From the NCBI RefSeq assembly GCF_964204865.1, contig NC_135263.1:3226501-3290500 (forward strand): 64,000 nucleotides of DNA, in the 5' to 3' direction. This DNA comes from Styela clava (taxonomy: Eukaryota > Chordata > Ascidiacea > Stolidobranchia > Styelidae). The position numbers and the translations under genes are program-made. The notes under the pieces are model-generated. The model worked only from the letters and a program-made list of their open reading frames with translations, had not been told where the DNA came from and did no database searches. Below are positions 23,101 to 33,805 of the stretch, in pieces (the first letter of the stretch is position 1; each line of letters opens with the position of its first letter).

Positions 23101-26100
23101 TCTGAAATAGAAAAATCAATCTAAATAGAGTGGCTTTTGTGGCCACAGCTTGGATGCTCCCGTAGTATTCGTACCAAGATGGCACACAACCTGAACATAG
23201 TATGTGTACCAGGTTAGGGTTATCAGGTGCGCCATCTTTGTACGAATACTACGGGAGCGCCCACAGCTTGGACTAAGCTATGTTAGCATCGAAGACTGAA
23301 AATCTTCGGATCAAATCCCAAGCACTCGACCTTACCCATGATGTAACTAATTGTTAGATGAGGTAAGCAATATTGGAATAGAAAGATTTTGGAACTTGAA
23401 GGCATATAGCAGACTCCTTATTATCAGTGGCTAGCCCAGGGTGGTCCAAGGTTGTCGGCTCCGCGGGCCAAAAAATTATTTTTGCATTGTTCGTGGGCCA
23501 CAATAGTGCCAAGAATAGGTAAACAGTGCAATACAAAACAAACACCTTTATTGTGCAAACACATAGTTATCAGGCATAGCCATTCTAGGCTAATAGAATC
23601 CGCATTCGATTTTTAGTTTTCAATGATGCCTATATTGTTTGCAAATATTCCCGACGAAAAAGTTAGAAAGCCAGGTAACAATTTGGACCGCCAAGCACAT
23701 CATTCAACTTCGCTAGTTTCCCCAGCTAGCCATAACACTATTTAATTCAGTGACATTAGTGATGACAATATGTCAAAAGATTTTTCCGCTTAATTTTATG
23801 GCGAAACAACACGAGATGCGATTTTTTGATTACTCTCCGAATGTGACGCGGGCCACAGATAACGAAGCGGCGGGCCGCATGTGGCCCGCGGGCCTGGGTT
23901 TGGACAACCCTGGGCTAGCCATTGCTTAAAGATCCCAAGATTGAACCATTATTAATTCGGAGGTCCAGAAGTATGTGTACCAAGATGGCGAACAACCTGA
24001 ACAGAGTATGTGTACCAGGTTAGGGTTTAGGTTGTGCGTCATCTTGGTACACATACTTCGGGAGTGCCATTAATTCTGTACACCATAGGTTCTAAAAGCG
24101 CTTCATACGGAACCCACAAGCTCCATACAGAATCCCAAAATGCGTAATTTGTGGACAAGATGGCCTGCCTAGTGTTTAGAGCCAACTTTGTCACTTCTGA
24201 TTAAAACCAAATAAAATACCTCAGTCGCGCAAAAAGGCTTTTTACAAACAATAGCCCGGATGTAGACAAATTAATTCAAGTATGGACCCTGTTCAGAAGT
24301 CAAAGAAAGAACTGTTTATTGAAAACCCAACATATCAATTTACCTGTTCTTGACTTGGTGTGATGGGCCCGGTACTTGGTCTGGCACCCGGTGGTAAACG
24401 TTGTGGTTGTTGACCTGGTATTGGTATGGTCCCTGGTACTCCACCATAAACAACCTAAAGCATAAAAAAGAAATTTGTTTTCCCGTATTTTTTTTCTGTT
24501 ACTTATATGCCTTGCTTGTGTCTAATGCTAGCTCATGTATTATGGCCCTAAAGCAGGTAGGTACCTGCAATTTTATTGATCTCAAATCGGGGCTGTATTC
24601 AAAATTATGAATTCTTTGGAGTTTGAGAAGATAATCAAAGTCCAAATTTCTAACCTTTTGGTTCTCAACCTTTTTCTATCGTGGCCCAAATTCATAGAGT
24701 ATTAATTTTATATGCAAGAGAAAAACCAGTAATATCTTCAGCAAAAATGAACACTTTAATTTTTATAATTTTTGATAAATAATAATATTTTTTAATAAAT
24801 CAATAATTTTAATGTGAAAATGACCAATCGGTAGCAAAAAACAGAATCATTGCTACTACTTTCAAAATTCAACTAAAGTGACAGAAATGAAGAAATTTTA
24901 ATAGGTTTATGGTCGGCCTTAAAATGTTACTTTGGCACAGCAGTGGCCGAAAATCATTGGTTGAGAACCAAAGCTCTAAACTCACTAACTTGACTAAGTA
25001 TAGACTATTCAATAGATCAGGGGTCACCAAACTTTTCTGACCGCGGGCCGGGTATGACTCAAACTGTGTTGAAACGGGCCGGATGAATATTCCTGTCAAT
25101 GCAATATAATAAATTTGGGAACAAAAGTTGGGAAATCCATTCAACAATATATCTTCTACTCACAATGAACCACTGTCAAACTATCATGCACAAAAACTCC
25201 AGCGTTTATTTGTGACGATCTTTCGGCGGTGTCAATGACCGTTGCCAGAATAAAATCCAGAAATAGTCTCAATATTCCATAGATGTGACGCACATCGAAA
25301 TATTAGTGAATGATATGTGTTCTTTTTTCCTATTTATTACAATTCTTATCAAAAAGTAATACAATCCTTATGGAAAAAATTGGCCTGTCGGGTGGTACTA
25401 AAGTTTCGATATTTCCGTTATTTCTTGACCGTTTTTTATAAACTTGGTATTGTTTTCTATTTTCACTCAGATCTATCCACTGACGCAGTTTTTATTTATA
25501 TCGGAGTTAGTGTGACTTGTGAAATTGGAGCAGTACGCGAGGGATTACAGTACTGTTAGCGCAAAATGCACATTCGATGTTTATTTTAGCACAAGAAACG
25601 TAAACAGTTTCGTCGAAAGCACGCGCTACGAGTGTACAAGTGCATTTTTCTCAGAAAACGTTGCGTACCGGTAGAGAATTTTAGCCTATTATGTCACAGC
25701 TATTCCTAGACTAATTTTTCCTTACTACTATTAAAACTACAACTCCTAAGGACGCAAATGATGATTGACTTATTTGATTCATACTTAAATTTCCGAAACA
25801 CAACCAAAAACTAACGAATAGCATTTAAAGTCGCAAAAACGAAATATTGTTTACAACCACGACTGAAAATCTATCAGGGTGAAAAAAGTGTCTGAGCGGA
25901 AGCGAAAAGACCTATTAATACGTCACGTTTTTGCATCTTGCTGATTGGCCAATGTTACGAATTAAACAAGGAAGACGATGCACGGGAAAATCTCCCTTGG
26001 AAAAATATTTAGCAATTTTTGCGTGTTATTGCGGGCCGGATAAAAGGACGCCGCGGGCCGGATCCGGCCCGCGGGCCGTAGTTTGGTGACCCCTGCAATA

Positions 26101-29100
26101 GATTATTAAGAACAGCCTGCAATAATTTTTATCAATGTTTGGCTTTCTCAGAGTTCATAATTGGAGCCGAAAGATATAGAGTCAAAATTTTTGTTTCAAC
26201 TAAGAGTTTTTGGAATCTACCGTAAGTTATATGTAAAATGTTTCAGACTCTAAAACCCTTTTTCTTCTATGCATATGTTTAAATAAATAAAAAATGACCT
26301 AAAGAAATCACAGACATGTTGCAACCCATCTTGGATAATATGAAAGCTATGGTACTCTCGAAGTATGTGAACCAAGATGGCGGACACCGTAACGTAGTAT
26401 GTGTATCAGGTTAGGCCATAATTTCAGGTATAAATAATACGGGAGTCACTTGGCTAGTCTCCGAAATAGAACTAAAATAGGAAATATTGGAATGGAATTC
26501 TGGCCTTACCCTAACCTGGTACACATACTATGTTCCAGTGGCCGCCATCTTGGTTCACATACTTTAGGAGTACCAAAGCTATAAACTAATTAACATACCT
26601 GGGGTTGTTGTGCTGGTTGGGGGACACTCTGTAATAAAATAAAGAAGGTTCAATTTAGTCAAAATAAATATTGCAGTATGGAGAATTTGGATTAAAAAGT
26701 TGTGTAATAGTCACCCTGCATACAATTAGGTCTGTTTCAGAATTTGTCTGTTGGGTAATTTAATCTGGCTCGCCTGATGCTGCCACAACCAAAGTAAAAC
26801 CAAATTTTGATGTTTTAGCTAAAAAATACAGAAGCTCAGGAAATTTGTTGAGATAGCGTTTGAATTGAGTTTTGGCACGAGGCTTATTGTATTCCACTTT
26901 TGCTTTTGTAACACTTCATAATAATATAATGTAACTCTTTACGTCACACTTATATGGCCCGCCAGTCTAAGTGGGAACAATTTGTGGCCCCTGGTCCGAA
27001 AACCTTGCCCACCTCTGGGGTATACAATATAATAATTTGTGGGCATGGTGGCCTCGTGGCCTTAAAAGCAGTGGATGAACTTCCAAAAACGCTGGTCTTT
27101 TCAAAAACAAATATTTAGCTATTCATAATTGGATACTTGTTTGGGATAGGATTAAGGAAGCCGAAGATGAGGAATGAAGAAGCCAATTATAAAGTTCTGA
27201 GCATACAGAAAAATATTAACTGTATTTTTTGATCGGGATTAGTTGCAACTGAAACTGATGCTTTTATTAAGGGCTATATATAGATTTGCTTTGCAATATT
27301 GTATGAAAAATGAGAACTAAAGTTTTTCTGACTCACTCTTTTTGGAGTTAGTATAGGTGCAGCAGCTGTTTTATCTTGTTGCGGAAATTCCCAGCCTGTT
27401 TATAATGAAAAAAATTTTGCAATAAATTTCAATTCCAATGATATTCAGAATACAACAGGAATATGATTACGGAATATCAGACTCAAAACTAATTTAGTCA
27501 ATATTTGAAGCTTTTGACCCGAGGTATATTTCATTACAAAACCATCATTTTCATCGGTTTCCAAAGGGCGCGCCACAGGTTATGTTAAAATGAAGATAAA
27601 CACAAGTTCATGAGCTGCAACTTATTTATCTGCTGAACAAGGTTTAACAAATATGAGTGACTTTTTGGCATTTCAAAAGATTAACAGGCGGTTTGAGAAA
27701 TTATTTATCATTAGCGATCACAAAATTAAGTTATTTTCTAAAAAAGCATTTTTTTCTCTCGTGAAAGTGCGTCCAGAGTTTTTTCCCGGATAATTTGGCT
27801 CCTCTTGAACAATAAGTTTGGGAACCCCTAGTATAAGGAATCATAAAATGAATCACAATTAACCATATTGAATATACACAATATTCGTAGTGAAATATAT
27901 TTGATTTATTTTAATATCCTAACTCAATATATTTTCATTAAACAACTCATTCACTGTGAAAATGGTTCTGCACAAACAGCTACTACAAAGTATGGAGCTA
28001 CTATATCTTGACATAACCAAAATTTCACCTTTCTCTTTCAATTCTTCATAAACTTCAACGACTCCTCTCATAGCTGCTGTGTTTTTGAATGTTTCAGCCC
28101 ATTCTTGTATCATTCCCAAAATCTGAGCAGAATTCAATAAATTATTTTAAATTGGAAATATTCCGACAGGTCACGCATCAGTGAAACTATTACTGCAGAA
28201 AAGGTAAGTTCGTAGAAATTAAATTGATTGTACATCAGTAGACTGGCCTAGACCAGGGCTACTCAACTGGCGGACCGCGGTCCGAATCCGGACCTTTCAA
28301 GTGTTTGATTCGGACCGCACCTAATTCTTTATTTTGGATCATTCACCCCACTATTGAAGTTTCCTTTTATAAAATGACTTTTATATTTTTGAATAAATAT
28401 GAAAAGAATGATAACACCATAACAAACAATCTTGATTAGCTAATAATCATTAGCCGGTCGAGGAAGTGCGCGTATTAGGATGCCGAAATATAATTTCTGG
28501 AAAGACCGGACCTAAATAATTTTGAAGTTATGTATGCGGATCCTCGGCAAAAATAGTTCAGTAGTCTGTTGATCAGCACAAAGTGTATTTTACAAGACAT
28601 TTCCAAACCTCCACTCTAAACAAGGCTCTTTAAAAGCATTCCCTGATACAAAATTACGGTAGATACTTAATCGAGACTGAAGTGAAATAATAATGTATCC
28701 ACATTAAAGAAAAGGATTATGCTTAAAAAACTTATTAGTTATTGAATATATTCTAAATGTCCATCAAAAATAAATTTAGAGAAAATGAATTTGATAATGC
28801 AGAATGTTTAAAAATAATATTATTTTGATTAATTTTCTATATTTTACACTGTCCAAGCTAGCTGAAGTTTATTTTTAGCTGACCAACAGATGTTAAGTGA
28901 TTAGATTGACAATCTTTCGAATAGATATCTAATGTAAAATTAAGAAATCATTATATTATCTCGTCACTCTATAAAATATTAAATTTTTCTTATTCTTTTT
29001 GTCATCCCTGCTCAAAAGTTCATATATAGGGTGTCCATAAAGTCTCTTTACAATTCCAATTTTGGTATGAAGTCAGTTCTCAATATATCTTAACCAGGTT

Positions 29101-32100
29101 TGTTGTTTTTTTAATCGGTAATAATTCATATATTTTTACTTCACTTAATACATCTGTGAGGGCCAAAACAATATATGATATCGATAAATTCCCTTTGTAA
29201 TTCCATTTTTTTTTGTACTTCACTGACACCCTACCTTGAATATATAAGCTACTTTATTACACAAACATTACAACATGTTACATAACATCATGGTTATTAT
29301 AATACGGGAATTTTCAAAATGTTCCAAATATTCAAGTATATTTGAAATTAATAATTCAAACGTACTCCAACAATTCATTCATTATCATTAATCCCTAACC
29401 CTAAACACATTTATAAAAAAGGGTTGAAATTGAAAATACCTGCTATCAAATGTATAGATATATATATTAATTTTTGAGCAGAGATATCAAAAAGAATATT
29501 CAAACACAATTAAAATTGATAATATTATAAAGTAAATTCACAATTTTTAGCCTTCGTGTATATATATATATGCTACTCCTGTATGCAAAACATTACAGTT
29601 ACACTCTAAAATAGAAAATGTAATCGAATTTTTATCCCATTCCGAACATCATTTTCCATTAGCCCAAAAAATAAAAATTACCTTATGTTGAAGCATTAAC
29701 GAAGGAGTATTCTTCGAGTGAATAACTTTAATCAAAACTTCGTTACAAAAATCTTTCGATGTAACATGAATATGAAAACGACTTCCACAGTTTTTTACAC
29801 AAGTTTCTAGAACCTGAAAAAATGAAAATAATATTTACACTTTTATATTGATCTCATATTTTAATAAAAATAAGTAAGAAGCTTCTATTCTTTCGTAACA
29901 TAAGTTACCATAATATTGCCACATGCCAATTTTCAACACACGCCTTTAGTACCACGCCAGTGCAGCCCCACTTTCTGATAACGCTGCATATAAGTTGTTT
30001 TCGGAATGCGATGTCAATATTTAATAAATATTGAACATATGCTATCACCCGATGCCGAAAAGCCATTTTAATAAAATCAGAGTATTATAGACTTCAGATG
30101 GATCGCAATAATAAGGTAACCGACGTTACATGGTGTCAAACAGAACCCATAAACTTCTCAATTACTTCTACAAAAATGAAAAGTCTGTGCGTTCTCAAAT
30201 AACGCCAACAAAGATGTAATGTGAGAATAAATGCTGAGGCCTGTATCAAAACAAATATCACATTTTGTTTTGGCACTTATTTCACATCTGAGTATTATTT
30301 GGCATCATTTTAGGAGGTACTGGTACGGTGTTTACTTCGCTAGACTCCGTATAAGCAAGTTCACAATTAATGATGAAAAATTGCAGCTAGGTTGGGAGAA
30401 GCTCACCGTCAATGTGTAGTTAATTTGACTCGGATTTTTGTTGTTTGTCAATCTTCTTTTGATGGCTTTCATCGCATCTTTCGGACTGAAAAAAAGGAGA
30501 TGTATATTTGAGAAAAGTGACATGACCTGCTGCAGCTATGATGACATTTTTTTACTTTTTACTTTTTAATATTTTACTTTTTAAATGGTCACATACAATG
30601 AGATATTTTAATTCATCGTTTTAATTCATTACTTCGCGTGAACCACGGCTGCGAGTCCTCCTCAAGGAGCAATCCTATTGCGCATATTTATCCCTGCATA
30701 GGGTTTCGAACCTGCGAACCCACGCAGGGTAATCAGAGGTGCAATGGCACGAGTATTCTCAACGCTTAGCACAATGCGCCACACCGCTGAGTCGATAAAT
30801 ATGAACTTTGAATTGGATTCCCTGACCTAAAGGTATCACCATATGTTTGAGTAACTGCATTAGTTAACGTAGACTTGTAGAACACTGTGATAGACTTCAA
30901 CATGGGGTTAAAATATGGGACAGAATTTCATGTTCGTACAAATAGGAAAAGCTCAAATCACTTGAATAACCATGGCCTCTAGTCTCATTACTAGTAGAAA
31001 TCGAACATGGATACATAACACTAGTGAATAAAATATGCATGCCGTAGGCGTCTTCACATATAATTTAGAACAGTGATTTTCAAACGATGGGGCCCCCCCA
31101 CAATGAGGAGCATAGACAATTATTTGCAAGGCATGAAGTTAAAGTTAATTAAATTTAAAAATATTTGTCAGATTTGATCTTGCCGCCTTATTTACATTTC
31201 TTACTGTTTAGAGATTGCAGAGAGCTGTTGTGCTTGTTGTTATTTTTATTATCTGATATATTACTCTCACCTTACTATCTGTTATTTGTAGCATATTGTT
31301 AGCCAATTATTTTTGAGTTGGGGCGCGAGACTTGACAAATTCATTAATGGGGGCGCGGCTTAAAAAGTTTGAGAACTCATGATCAAGAAACAAACTGAAC
31401 CATTTCATTTTTTTGTTCAAGATAATTTGAAAAACTTACCCTTCTTCATATGAATTCACAACATCACATATTTCCATATTTAGAGTCCAATCTTCAGAAG
31501 TGAGAGTTGCAGCTGTTGCTTTTTCTGAAAACAACATGTATCCGACAATAAAAATACAGTTGTTATAGTAAAATTTGACATAAATTCTTGATTTTAAGAA
31601 CGGTTTACCACGGGGGTGTGCAACATTTATTACAGAAGAGCCAGATAGACATAACTGGATGAAACTGTATGTACTAAATTAAAAACTCCCTTCGCGGGCC
31701 GCAAATCATTCACAATGGACACTTTACCATGAGCCCCACACTTTTTCCTTGTGGGCCGCATTTAGCATACCCCTGATTTAGAACAAAACCATTTTTGGAA
31801 ATTTTTAGTTGATATTCAAGCACATAAATTTGTAGAAACAATACTTGTTTTACTTTTTATGAATCATTAAACTCAATATCTTCAAATGTATGTTAGTTCA
31901 TGCGAAATCTAATCTTACATCAAATGTGACACCAATAAGAAGAATAATAAAGATTATTCATTTTATTAAAAGGTATTAAGAATAATAAATTAGGATTGCT
32001 TAATCATATGGTGAACCACGGTCCTCGTCCGGTTACCATTCCATGTCGGGTATGGGATTAGTCAGCTAGTTATTTGTTTTCTGATGCATGGGCTTAATGC

Positions 32101-32748
32101 CGGAAGAGGCCAGTTTTAATTATTCTGTGGCGTCAGTAGCTGCCGCAAAACCATGGCGGTATTTCCATACCACGGCCAAACTTATGGCGACTGACCTTTT
32201 AGTTGCCACAAACCAATGACAAGCTGCCGTTACCGCAGCAGCAAATTTGAAACCGATAGCAGGTAAAATTTTGCTGCCGTAACCATGATCCGCATGATCA
32301 AATGAAATCTGGTACATAAATTTGTGATAACTGATAACTGAATAGCCTAGCGCTCTAAAACCATGGCAAGAGCTGCCGCGGTTAGTTCGTGGCAGGAGAT
32401 GCCATGAAGTGGTAAGAACTGTGCCTCCATAATCGACCAGCGGCTATGTGAACCACTCTACAACTGTACAACGACGAAGAGTCCAGCAATCATCTAACAT
32501 CGTTTAATTTAACATCAGAAGCAGATAATAATACTAAGGTAATATAGGTTTGAACATTCAGTATATTCTAATCTATCTGATTATAGGTCTACTGTTATAA
32601 GTTGTATGGTGGTGCAATTTTGAGATGACAAAATAAAAAAATGTTAAGAACCAGCTTGAAACAATATTTCAAAAATTAAAGACTCACCGATAAGCTGTCC
32701 TGCTTTCGTTGTAAATGCATTGCTGAACATCGATTGCACCCTGTCCAT
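17148..32748 (-). CDS. TOM1: TOM1/TOM1L2 orthologue (VHS-GAT endosomal sorting adaptor)
   Basis: Sixteen minus-strand exons: 32688-32748, 31440-31524, 30407-30485, 29682-29813, 28029-28122, 27337-27395, 26599-26628, 24344-24454, 22954-23070, 21441-21519, 20838-21031, 20154-20289, 18923-19040, 18422-18509, 17481-17520, 17148-17302. All phases agree; 525 residues against about 490-510 in vertebrates. VHS domain about 8-150 ([35 protein letters not shown]). GAT domain about 213-310 ([44 protein letters not shown]). A clathrin-box-like DLIDLG is at 357-362, EIEKWL at about 444-449, and the C-terminus resembles the vertebrate tail. Known TOM1 proteins bind ubiquitinated cargo, clathrin, Tollip and endosomal adaptors. 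A PPSY motif (342-345) is notable. Introns are crowded with transposons, but every splice site is intact. Confidence 0.95.
17560..17745. mobile_element. M1-family MITE
   Basis: Variant with 'GTGTACCAATATGGAGGTAA' at the left and 'CTGGTACACATACTACG' at the right. Last intron region of TOM1. Confidence 0.55.
17930..18285. mobile_element. tRNA-SINE copies in inverted arrangement
   Basis: 17938-18110 is minus-oriented ('GGGTATGGGATTAGTTAGCC'), 18125-18235 is plus-oriented ('GGCTAACTAATCCTATACCC'), and 18240-18285 is a minus-oriented head ('GCTTAGCACGATGCGCC'). The two bodies could fold into a long hairpin in the TOM1 transcript. Confidence 0.65.
18683..18896. mobile_element. hAT-type MITE with 8-bp TSD
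   Basis: Starts 'CAGGGGTGGGCAAGG', ends 'GTTTGCCCATGTCAG', with exact GCCTATCC on both sides (18675-18682, 18897-18904). Only 214 bp; ends 26 bases before TOM1 exon 13. Confidence 0.85.
19125..19190 (-). mobile_element. LINE tail fragment
   Basis: Reverse complement reads 'GTTGCTGCTTGATAACCAG' and 'GGTTATTCGTGACCCCC', the LINE tail motif. Confidence 0.5.
19620..20112. repeat. Degenerate tandem repeat, about 240 bp unit
   Basis: Two units (about 19625-19855 and 19856-20112), each with 'CACAGCWAATTTG', 'GAATTAAGTTAGC' and 'TTAGTTTGGCAA'. A shorter 40-bp sub-repeat with 'TATGCTCGTATA' is inside the second unit. It ends about 40 bases from TOM1 exon 12. Confidence 0.65.
21807..22048 (+). repeat. 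Interspersed repeat family R1 copy
   Basis: 'GTAGTATGTTGATAGGTATT', 'TTAGATGCACGCGATATCTC', 'CATCGATAAGTCTTCAGTC'. Missing the middle 'ACCAGAAGCC' block. In a TOM1 intron. Confidence 0.7.
22685..22909. mobile_element. M1-family palindromic MITE
   Basis: Left 'ACTCCTGAAGTGTGCGTACC', right 'TTCGCATACTTCAGGAGCA'. Inner inverted copies of 'GTATGTGTACCAGGTTAG'. Ends about 45 bases from TOM1 exon 9. Confidence 0.7.
23160..23262. mobile_element. M1-family short palindrome
   Basis: 'GCTCCCGTAGTATTCGTACC' at the left and its inverse at the right. 'CACAGCTTGGA' occurs on both sides and may be a target duplication. Confidence 0.7.
23437..23912. mobile_element. hAT-type element with 8-bp TSD
   Basis: Starts 'CAGGGTGGTCCAAGG', ends 'GTTTGGACAACCCTG', flanked by exact GGCTAGCC. 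Carries 'GCGGGCC' GC clusters at the ends. Related to 50042-50315. In a TOM1 intron. Confidence 0.9.
23966..24075. mobile_element. M1-family short palindrome
   Basis: 'AAGTATGTGTACCAAGATGG' at the left and 'CATCTTGGTACACATACTTC' at the right. Confidence 0.65.
25018..26095. mobile_element. hAT-type element, 1.08 kb, with 8-bp TSD
   Basis: Starts 'CAGGGGTCACCAAACTTTTC', ends 'GTAGTTTGGTGACCCCTG', exact CAATAGAT on both sides. No transposase reading frame recognised inside. In a TOM1 intron. Confidence 0.9.
26350..26575. mobile_element. M1-family palindromic MITE
   Basis: 'TCGAAGTATGTGAACCAAG' and 'TTGGTTCACATACTTTAGG' at the ends. Ends 24 bases from the 30-base TOM1 exon 7. Confidence 0.7.
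26742..27019. mobile_element. hAT-like MITE
   Basis: 'TCTGGCTCGCCTGATGCTGC' near the left, 'AACCTTGCCCACCTCTGG' at the right. Same family as 45805-46102. Confidence 0.55.
28254..28568. mobile_element. hAT-type MITE (CAGGGCTACTCAACT family)
   Basis: Left end 'CAGGGCTACTCAACTGGCGG', right end 'AGTTCAGTAGTCTG'. Same family as 40004-40309 and 56112-56414. Target duplication not clear here. Confidence 0.7.
29028..29236. mobile_element. Mariner-like MITE (GGGTGTCCATAAAGTC)
   Basis: 'TAGGGTGTCCATAAAGTCTC' at the left and 'ACTGACACCCTA' at the right. Other copies lie at 43270-43476 and 58815-58987. Confidence 0.6.
30640..30800 (-). mobile_element. tRNA-derived SINE
   Basis: Minus-oriented; reverse complement has 'GGCGCATTGTGCTAAGCG' and 'GGGTTCGCAGGTTCGAAACC'-type B box. 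In a TOM1 intron. Confidence 0.65.
31073..31385. mobile_element. hAT-like MITE
   Basis: Left 'CAGTGATTTTCAAACGATGG', right 'AAGTTTGAGAACTCATG'. A related copy lies at about 61490-61735 ('GGGACTTGACAAATTC'). Confidence 0.6.
31605..31785. mobile_element. hAT-like short element
   Basis: 'CACGGGGGTGTGCAACATTT' and 'GGGCCGCATTTAGCATACCC' are the recognisable ends. Confidence 0.45.
31990..32490 (-). mobile_element. tRNA-SINE interrupted by a second insertion
   Basis: SINE sequence runs 31990-32110 ('CATGTCGGGTATGGGATTAG') and resumes at about 32430-32490 ('CGACCAGCGGCTATGTGAAC'). The 320-base block between them has repeated 'AGCTGCCG' motifs in both orientations ('CAGTAGCTGCCGC', 'AGAGCTGCCGCGG') and is not seen elsewhere in the window. 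Confidence 0.6.
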
Positions 32749-33805
32749 GTTGGTATATATCCAAAATTATCTAACTTAGTTAGATTCGACTAGTTCCAAT
32801 AAATCCTGAATTGGCACTCTTAATTCCTATATCCAGATGTTCAATCCTTCCAAGTATTCTTCAGAGTATCAGTTTTCCTACTACTGTATTAGCATGTAGC
32901 TGTGTTTTATTATCATGTACACCTATAACAGTATAAGTCATAATACAGTAATAACAATAAATTCAACTCAGTATTTGCTGGTAAGCTTGTTAAAAAATTC
33001 AATAGAACAGTAGAATGTGTCACATTTCAGCACTTGCAGACTTGGGAGAGGCCAAGTAACTCCGGGATTTGGTATTTTACTTACAGAGATTTATTGTTTT
33101 AATACTGCAACAAGTATCCGAATTGGTTTTCAATTGAATTGTTTGTGGAAAGTTTGCATAAGAAAAAATAAAAAAAGGTTGATATCTCTACCCTAGACAT
33201 TAAGACCATTGGCATTAACCTTGCGTCTTAAGTGCGAATATGACAATAATTTTTTTGTATCAATACCTAAATATCACGGTATCATGGCCAATTTGCCAAT
33301 ATTTCTATTATTATGGTACCTCGCATTTCCAGGCATACGGTACGGTGAGCAGTTTGATATTGGCACAGAGTTTAATATTATCCCACTGCAAGACTTTGAA
33401 TAAACACAGTTACAGGCCATAATATTACATACACGCCTTGTTACAGGCTAATGGCAAAATGATACTGTTAAACTGTTCAAATTAGAGCAACAATACCGGT
33501 ACGTACATAGAGGAAGGCGGTGGTTTCAGTTCAGCAGTAAATATAATTACGTCATAATTCTTTTAATCAAAATTCAGTGTTTCGTAATAATTAGTAATGA
33601 AAATTTTCCCGCTATTTCTTTATTCTCAACGTTTTTAACTCCAGATCAGAGAACTGGAATATTCAGAATATTAGCTTGTTTATCTCGGCCCTTCCTGACA
33701 AATATCGTAATTTGTTTGCTAAGACGTCAAGGCAAACGGTAACTCGTCCCGACATTCGTTGTCTCGTGACTTGCGGAGAAACATACAGTACAATAGTACG
33801 CTTCA
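32749..33805. promoter_or_regulatory. Shared upstream region of two divergent genes
   Basis: The TOM1 start codon (minus, 32748) and the CW-PWWP-ARID start codon (plus, 33806) point away from each other across 1057 bases. No SINE or MITE was recognised here, in contrast to every other gap of this size. No TATA or Inr could be assigned confidently. Small ORFs inside show no family signal. Confidence 0.4.
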
